From JAHIVN01 sp018816645 (GTDB lineage Bacteria; Patescibacteriota; Dojkabacteria; JAHIVN01): a stretch of DNA of 17,593 nucleotides. Under the pieces are notes generated by a model that had not been told where the DNA came from, searched no databases, and saw nothing but the letters and a program-made list of their open reading frames with translations. This document shows, piece after piece, positions 14,641 through 17,593 of the stretch. The stretch is from positions 1 to 17,593 of the forward strand of contig JBDRHZ010000036.1 of assembly GCA_043816305.1 (NCBI GenBank). The letters run 5' to 3'. How positions within the stretch are numbered: position 1 is the first letter of the stretch; each line of letters opens with the position of its first letter. The position numbers and the translations under genes were made by a program.

Positions 14641-14677
14641 GAGAAAAAATAGTTAAATCAGTGGGGAGTTGGCAAGA

Positions 14678-14683
14678 ATTATA
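14678..14683 (-). promoter_or_regulatory. Candidate -10 box for the ParB-like gene
   Basis: The minus strand reads TATAAT, 37 bases before the ATG at 14640. The -35 region is poor, which would suit an activator-dependent promoter. Confidence 0.4.
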
Positions 14684-14714
14684 CTATTCAAGCAGAAGAC
14701 TTTCTGGATATTAT

Positions 14715-14734
14715 TTGGACAAGATCTTGGACAA
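14715..14734 (+). promoter_or_regulatory. Direct repeat TTGGACAA x2, 12-bp period, candidate operator
   Basis: TTGGACAA occurs at 14715-14722 and 14727-14734, exactly 12 bases apart with GATC between. It lies about 45-65 bases upstream of the predicted transcript start of the ParB-like gene, a usual activator position. OmpR-type winged-helix proteins commonly bind tandem half-sites, and three such proteins are encoded in this window. The link is an inference. Confidence 0.4.
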
Positions 14735-14918
14735 TTAATTGATACTATGCTGAGATAGCATCACCATTCTTGAAGACATGGCTTATACTTTCTGTTATTA
14801 TTACCTTACTTAGACGTAAAGCGAGGAGCGCAGACAAAAAAATCTTGTACATGATTTCCTATGACTTGGACATTGTTGCTTTTGTTGGAGCAGGTTTATA
14901 ATCTGGTTCAACAATTGA

Positions 14919-17378
14919 CTAGGCTTTAATTCTCACAAACTTCCTTTTCCCAACCTTGATTACTGTACCTGGTTTTAAATCTAACTTCTGATCGAAGTTA
15001 GTTACCTTTTCGTCATTGATCTGGAGGCCTCCCTGCTGTATGAGCCTTTTTGCATCTGCGTTGCTTGCGATGATCCCCTTCTCTACCAGCTCTTTTGCAA
15101 GCTCTAAAGCCGAATGCTGACTATTGATTTCTAACTCTTCCATTTCCTCTGGTGTTTCTCCTTTTTGAACTGTTTTTTCAAAGTTTTCTTGGGCTTTATT
15201 GGCTGACTTTTCGTCAAAGTAGATTTTAGTCACCTCAAATGCAAGTTTTTTCTTGAGCTCCATTGGATGAACCTTTCCGGCTTTGAGTTCTTTCTTCATT
15301 TTGTTTATTTCTTCAAGCGGAAGCCGGGTAAGTCTTTCGAAGTACTCAATGATGACTTCATCAACGGTTGACATAATACCTCCAAATATGTCATTTGCTG
15401 GAGCTAACATTGGGATATAGTTATTCAGACTTTTACCCATTTTCCGACCATCAGTTCCAGTGACAAATGGCATAGTGATGACAGATTGAGGTTTCATGCC
15501 AAACGCCTCCATGATTTTTCTGCCGGCTAAAAGATTGAAAGTTTGATCGGTAGCTCCCATTTCAAGATCAACTTCTAAAGCTACACTATCGTATCCTTGC
15601 ATCAGGGGATAGAGAATTTCTTCAAGTCCTATGGTGGTTTTATTCTTAAGCCTCTTGGCAAAATTCTCCCTATCTATCATTTGCTGGACAGAAAATATGG
15701 AGGCCAGGCTTATCACATCACGGAACTTGAGTTTGTCTAGCCATTCGCTGTTGTATCTAACCTCAGTTTTTTCTGGATCGAGAATTTTCAGAAACTGCTT
15801 TTTAAACTGCGCTTTATTATGATCGATCTCTTTATCTGTAAGCCTCTTTCTCTTTTCGAGTTTGTCGCTGTGGTCACCTATTCTTGACGTGTCGTCTCCG
15901 ATCAGGGCAATGACATGATGACCTAGATCCTGCCAGTGCTGGAGCTTCATCAGCGTTGAGCCGTGTCCAAGATGAAGATCTGGCCCGGTAACATCGTAGC
16001 CGATGTAAGCTCTCAGCTGTTTGCCAGTAGACATTCTCTTTGTTAGTTCTTCTTTAGTAAAAATCTCGACGATATTTCTAGTAACAAATTCCTCTATTTC
16101 TTTTGGGTCGGTGTTGACTTGTATCCCACTGTTTTGTTTTGGTTCCATTTCATTTGTTTGTAATGATATTAAATTGATTCTGGAGTTTTTGAGTTTTGTT
16201 AATGCTTTATTTGTCTTTACATTCATACCCCTTGTGGCTTCTCCAGCGCCCATACTCCAAGTATCTATTTTTGAAGCCTTTTTGTCAATTATTATTGAGA
16301 TGTCCAGACAAAATGGATTCACGCATCCGGGCTCAAATCCGAACTTCTTCAGAAGGGTTCCCTTATCTACAACAGTCCATTTACCGATGAGCTCTTTGAG
16401 CTTCTCCTCGTCAATCTTGTCGCTGCCTCGAAGGATTACTCCTATGAATTCATTCTTTGTCTTCAGGATCAGAGTCTTGATAGCGTTCTGGGGATCATAG
16501 TTTTCATCCTTTGATGTGTCTTTGTCCCTGGCTGAGATTTTATCATCGGTGAATGTAATTTCTTCAAAATCAATACCTTTTGAGGCAAGGATGGCGGTGA
16601 CTGAATTAAAATCATGTTTCTTGATAGGAATTTGACCTGTCCCGTATGCGGGATTAATCAAATCCCTACGGGGTAAATGCTTTAAGTCTATTAATGGATT
16701 AACCTTATTGACTATTCCAAGGCTTGCTTTCCCCCCGAGGTGTTTTGTGATCAGCTCGATCAATTCATCTGCGATCTGTTTGATCTGTTTCTCTGTCATG
16801 TCACCTGCAGCGTTATCGATAGGGATGAATACATTCTTCGTATCTCTGTCTGTCTTGCTGGTTTCGCTCTGGCGCCAGACGAAGTGTCTAGTGAGAATTT
16901 TATCCTCTGTCAAGTAGGCAAGTTCGCCCTTCTCTACATTTAATATCTCTTTAGAATTCATTACCTGGAATGTTTCCTTCCCCGTAGTTTCATCTATCCT
17001 TATCTCGGGTGCTTTGTCTGTGTCGTGACCTCCTATTGGAATCAAATATTTCAGAGAAACGATGTTGTAAATATCAACAAGCGGATTAATATTCGGTAGG
17101 TCGCCTTTGGATATTACTCGTGACGATAGTGCTTCATGCGAAGGAAGAAAATCGCGATTCAGACCCAGGCTCTCGAATACTTCACGCCAAGACTTGATTT
17201 GAGGAATGTCTTTAATTGCTGTATGGTTATATTGTTTGCTGGTTGTTTTTATCTGCTGTTTGAGCAAGTCAGCGATTTTAGAATTTGACCCAGTGTTGTT
17301 TATACCCTGGATTAGTAGTACACCGAATTTTGCATCGGGGAATCTTTCGAAGACTTTTTGTGTGACTGAGAATTTCAT
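14919..17378 (-). CDS. tyrS: Tyrosyl-tRNA synthetase fused to N-terminal B3/4 and YbaK-type editing modules
   Basis: TyrRS charges tRNA-Tyr with tyrosine. From ATG 17376-17378 the protein has 819 residues in one unbroken frame. Residues 1 to about 235 resemble the B3/4 domain of PheRS beta and its free-standing homologues (FPDAKFGVLLIQGI; RRDLINPAYG lies at the boundary). About 250-408 resembles YbaK/ProX aminoacyl-tRNA deacylases: AIKTLILK with the conserved Lys at 301, then GVILRGSDKIDEEKL and SMGAGEATRGMNV. Residues 411-819 form a normal-length TyrRS: HLGHG at 469-473 (HIGH signature), GDDTSRIGD, GATDQTFN, KMGKS at 646-650 (KMSKS signature) and an S4 domain at the C-terminus. The frame extends to ATG 17417, but a TATAAT at 17400-17405 lies inside that extension. 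The ATG at residue 411 could allow internal initiation of a TyrRS-only form. Confidence 0.9.
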   Translation of the reverse strand: MKFSVTQKVFERFPDAKFGVLLIQGINNTGSNSKIADLLKQQIKTTSKQYNHTAIKDIPQIKSWREVFESLGLNRDFLPSHEALSSRVISKGDLPNINPLVDIYNIVSLKYLIPIGGHDTDKAPEIRIDETTGKETFQVMNSKEILNVEKGELAYLTEDKILTRHFVWRQSETSKTDRDTKNVFIPIDNAAGDMTEKQIKQIADELIELITKHLGGKASLGIVNKVNPLIDLKHLPRRDLINPAYGTGQIPIKKHDFNSVTAILASKGIDFEEITFTDDKISARDKDTSKDENYDPQNAIKTLILKTKNEFIGVILRGSDKIDEEKLKELIGKWTVVDKGTLLKKFGFEPGCVNPFCLDISIIIDKKASKIDTWSMGAGEATRGMNVKTNKALTKLKNSRINLISLQTNEMEPKQNSGIQVNTDPKEIEEFVTRNIVEIFTKEELTKRMSTGKQLRAYIGYDVTGPDLHLGHGSTLMKLQHWQDLGHHVIALIGDDTSRIGDHSDKLEKRKRLTDKEIDHNKAQFKKQFLKILDPEKTEVRYNSEWLDKLKFRDVISLASIFSVQQMIDRENFAKRLKNKTTIGLEEILYPLMQGYDSVALEVDLEMGATDQTFNLLAGRKIMEAFGMKPQSVITMPFVTGTDGRKMGKSLNNYIPMLAPANDIFGGIMSTVDEVIIEYFERLTRLPLEEINKMKKELKAGKVHPMELKKKLAFEVTKIYFDEKSANKAQENFEKTVQKGETPEEMEELEINSQHSALELAKELVEKGIIASNADAKRLIQQGGLQINDEKVTNFDQKLDLKPGTVIKVGKRKFVRIKA

Positions 17379-17399
17379 AATTAAAGATTTAATATATAA

Positions 17400-17405
17400 A
17401 TTATA
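17400..17405 (-). promoter_or_regulatory. Candidate -10 box for the tyrS fusion gene
   Basis: The minus strand reads TATAAT here, 21 bases before the ATG at 17378, predicting a leader of about 14 bases. It lies downstream of the alternative ATG at 17417, which argues against that start. The -35 region is weak. Confidence 0.45.
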
Positions 17406-17429
17406 CAGATTTTTCAATGATTTAGAAGT

Positions 17430-17467
17430 GGTGCATATAAAGCATGAATAAAATAGGGTCTAGACAA
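17430..17467 (-). repeat. Putative terminal inverted repeat end of the right IS1595-like element
   Basis: Just after the right transposase stop the minus strand reads TTGTCTAGACCCTA (17454-17467), then an AT-rich run. It matches the sequence around the left transposase stop (TTGACATTACCCTA) at TTG, C and ACCCTA. The outer limit is not determined. Confidence 0.35.
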
Positions 17468-17469
17468 CT

Positions 17470-17592
17470 TTAGAGCGGATTTTTTCGTACTTCTTTTAAT
17501 AGTATATCATAAATTTCTCCTCTGTGATTCCATCTGAATTCAGATTCTTTTAAGTGAAGTTTAAACATATCATCTGTTAGTCCGTTAAATTT
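17470..17592 (-). CDS. IS1595/ISXO2-like transposase, C-terminal fragment (cut by window edge)
   Basis: A frame enters from the right edge and stops at TAA 17470-17472, giving 40 residues. The stretch MFKLHLKESEFRWNHRG followed by YDILLKEVRKNPL matches the C-terminal end of ISXO2-like DDE transposases, where 'HLxExxFRxNxR' and a final 'LLxxxRxxPL' are typical. It differs from the left-edge transposase tail, so the two elements are not copies of each other. Catalytic residues lie outside the window. Confidence 0.7.
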   Translation of the reverse strand, partial: KFNGLTDDMFKLHLKESEFRWNHRGEIYDILLKEVRKNPL

Positions 17593-17593
17593 T

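Larger units (their letters stand above)
14641..14918. other. Gene-free spacer between the TyrRS and ParB-like genes
   Basis: These 278 bases contain no credible frame. On the minus strand a TATAAT box (14678-14683) is the likely -10 of the ParB-like gene, with a leader of about 30 bases and no clear -35. A 12-base-spaced direct repeat of TTGGACAA is listed separately, and another copy of the word, TTGGACATT, is at 14866-14874. No strong terminator after the TyrRS gene is visible. Confidence 0.5.

Noticed and set aside
14641..14918. tRNA gene or T-box-type leader near tyrS
   Set aside because: The spacer is downstream of tyrS, not upstream, and no cloverleaf arms or T-box/terminator structure could be made out; the upstream leader of tyrS is too short for a T-box.
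16021..16500. Plus-strand open frame of 159 codons opposite tyrS
   Set aside because: Antisense to the YbaK/TyrRS border of a well-supported gene; Ser/Phe/Leu-rich shadow composition and no recognisable domain.
17379..17417. Thirteen-residue extension of TyrRS to ATG 17417
   Set aside because: It encodes the TATAAT box of the gene, and B3/4-type proteins usually begin at a sequence like MKFSV, which is at 17378.
1..17593. Whole window as a composite transposon between the two IS1595-like elements
   Set aside because: The elements differ from each other, and the interval contains core genes (recG, RSH, tyrS); simple independent insertions explain it better.

Overview
The window looks like a piece of a small-genome Candidate Phyla Radiation (Patescibacteria) chromosome, probably Microgenomates-like; this is an inference from style, not from a marker gene. 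Signs are the AT-rich lysine-heavy proteins, absence of recognisable Shine-Dalgarno sequences, promoters whose -10 box lies almost on the start codon, degenerate intergenic word repeats, dockerin-like repeats behind a Ser/Thr linker, and core enzymes that are trimmed or fused. The genetic code appears standard (TGA is used as stop). No rRNA, tRNA or CRISPR array was seen.

Layout. Both edges hold the C-terminal end of an IS1595/ISXO2-like transposase reading inwards (2-130 plus, 17470-17592 minus), each followed by a similar TTGnC...ACCCTA sequence. Next to the left one is a winged-helix protein with an unrecognised N-terminal region (133-1170, minus). The only full plus-strand gene is an orphan (1280-1999). 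Then, all on the minus strand: RecG helicase; a six-TM DUF2238/YjdF-like membrane protein preceded by an unlisted 35-residue membrane peptide; a RelA/SpoT-type (p)ppGpp enzyme lacking the ACT domain; a membrane-anchored surface protein with a jelly-roll domain, a large unknown domain and two dockerin-like repeats, broken by a single-base frameshift; a tandem pair of paralogous regulators with a degenerate P-loop NTPase module and an OmpR-type winged helix; an HD-phosphohydrolase/thymidylate-kinase fusion; a ParB-fold-like protein; and a tyrosyl-tRNA synthetase carrying two extra N-terminal modules, a B3/4 domain and a YbaK-type deacylase domain.

How it fits together. RecG, the RSH enzyme and TyrRS are housekeeping genes; the stretches between them are accessory. 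Three regulators with OmpR-type winged helices but no receiver domain lie in the window. The word TTGGACA (TGTCCAA on the other strand) is concentrated in the intergenic DNA from 9440 to 14880, including a 12-bp-spaced direct repeat upstream of the ParB-like gene and copies in the leaders of both paralogous regulators, so it is a candidate operator or a dispersed repeat word. The HD-kinase and ParB-like genes and the 1280-1999 orphan are strikingly poor in lysine compared with their neighbours, suggesting a different origin. The most notable items are the B3/4-YbaK-TyrRS triple fusion, the pseudo-NTPase regulators and the HD-thymidylate kinase fusion.
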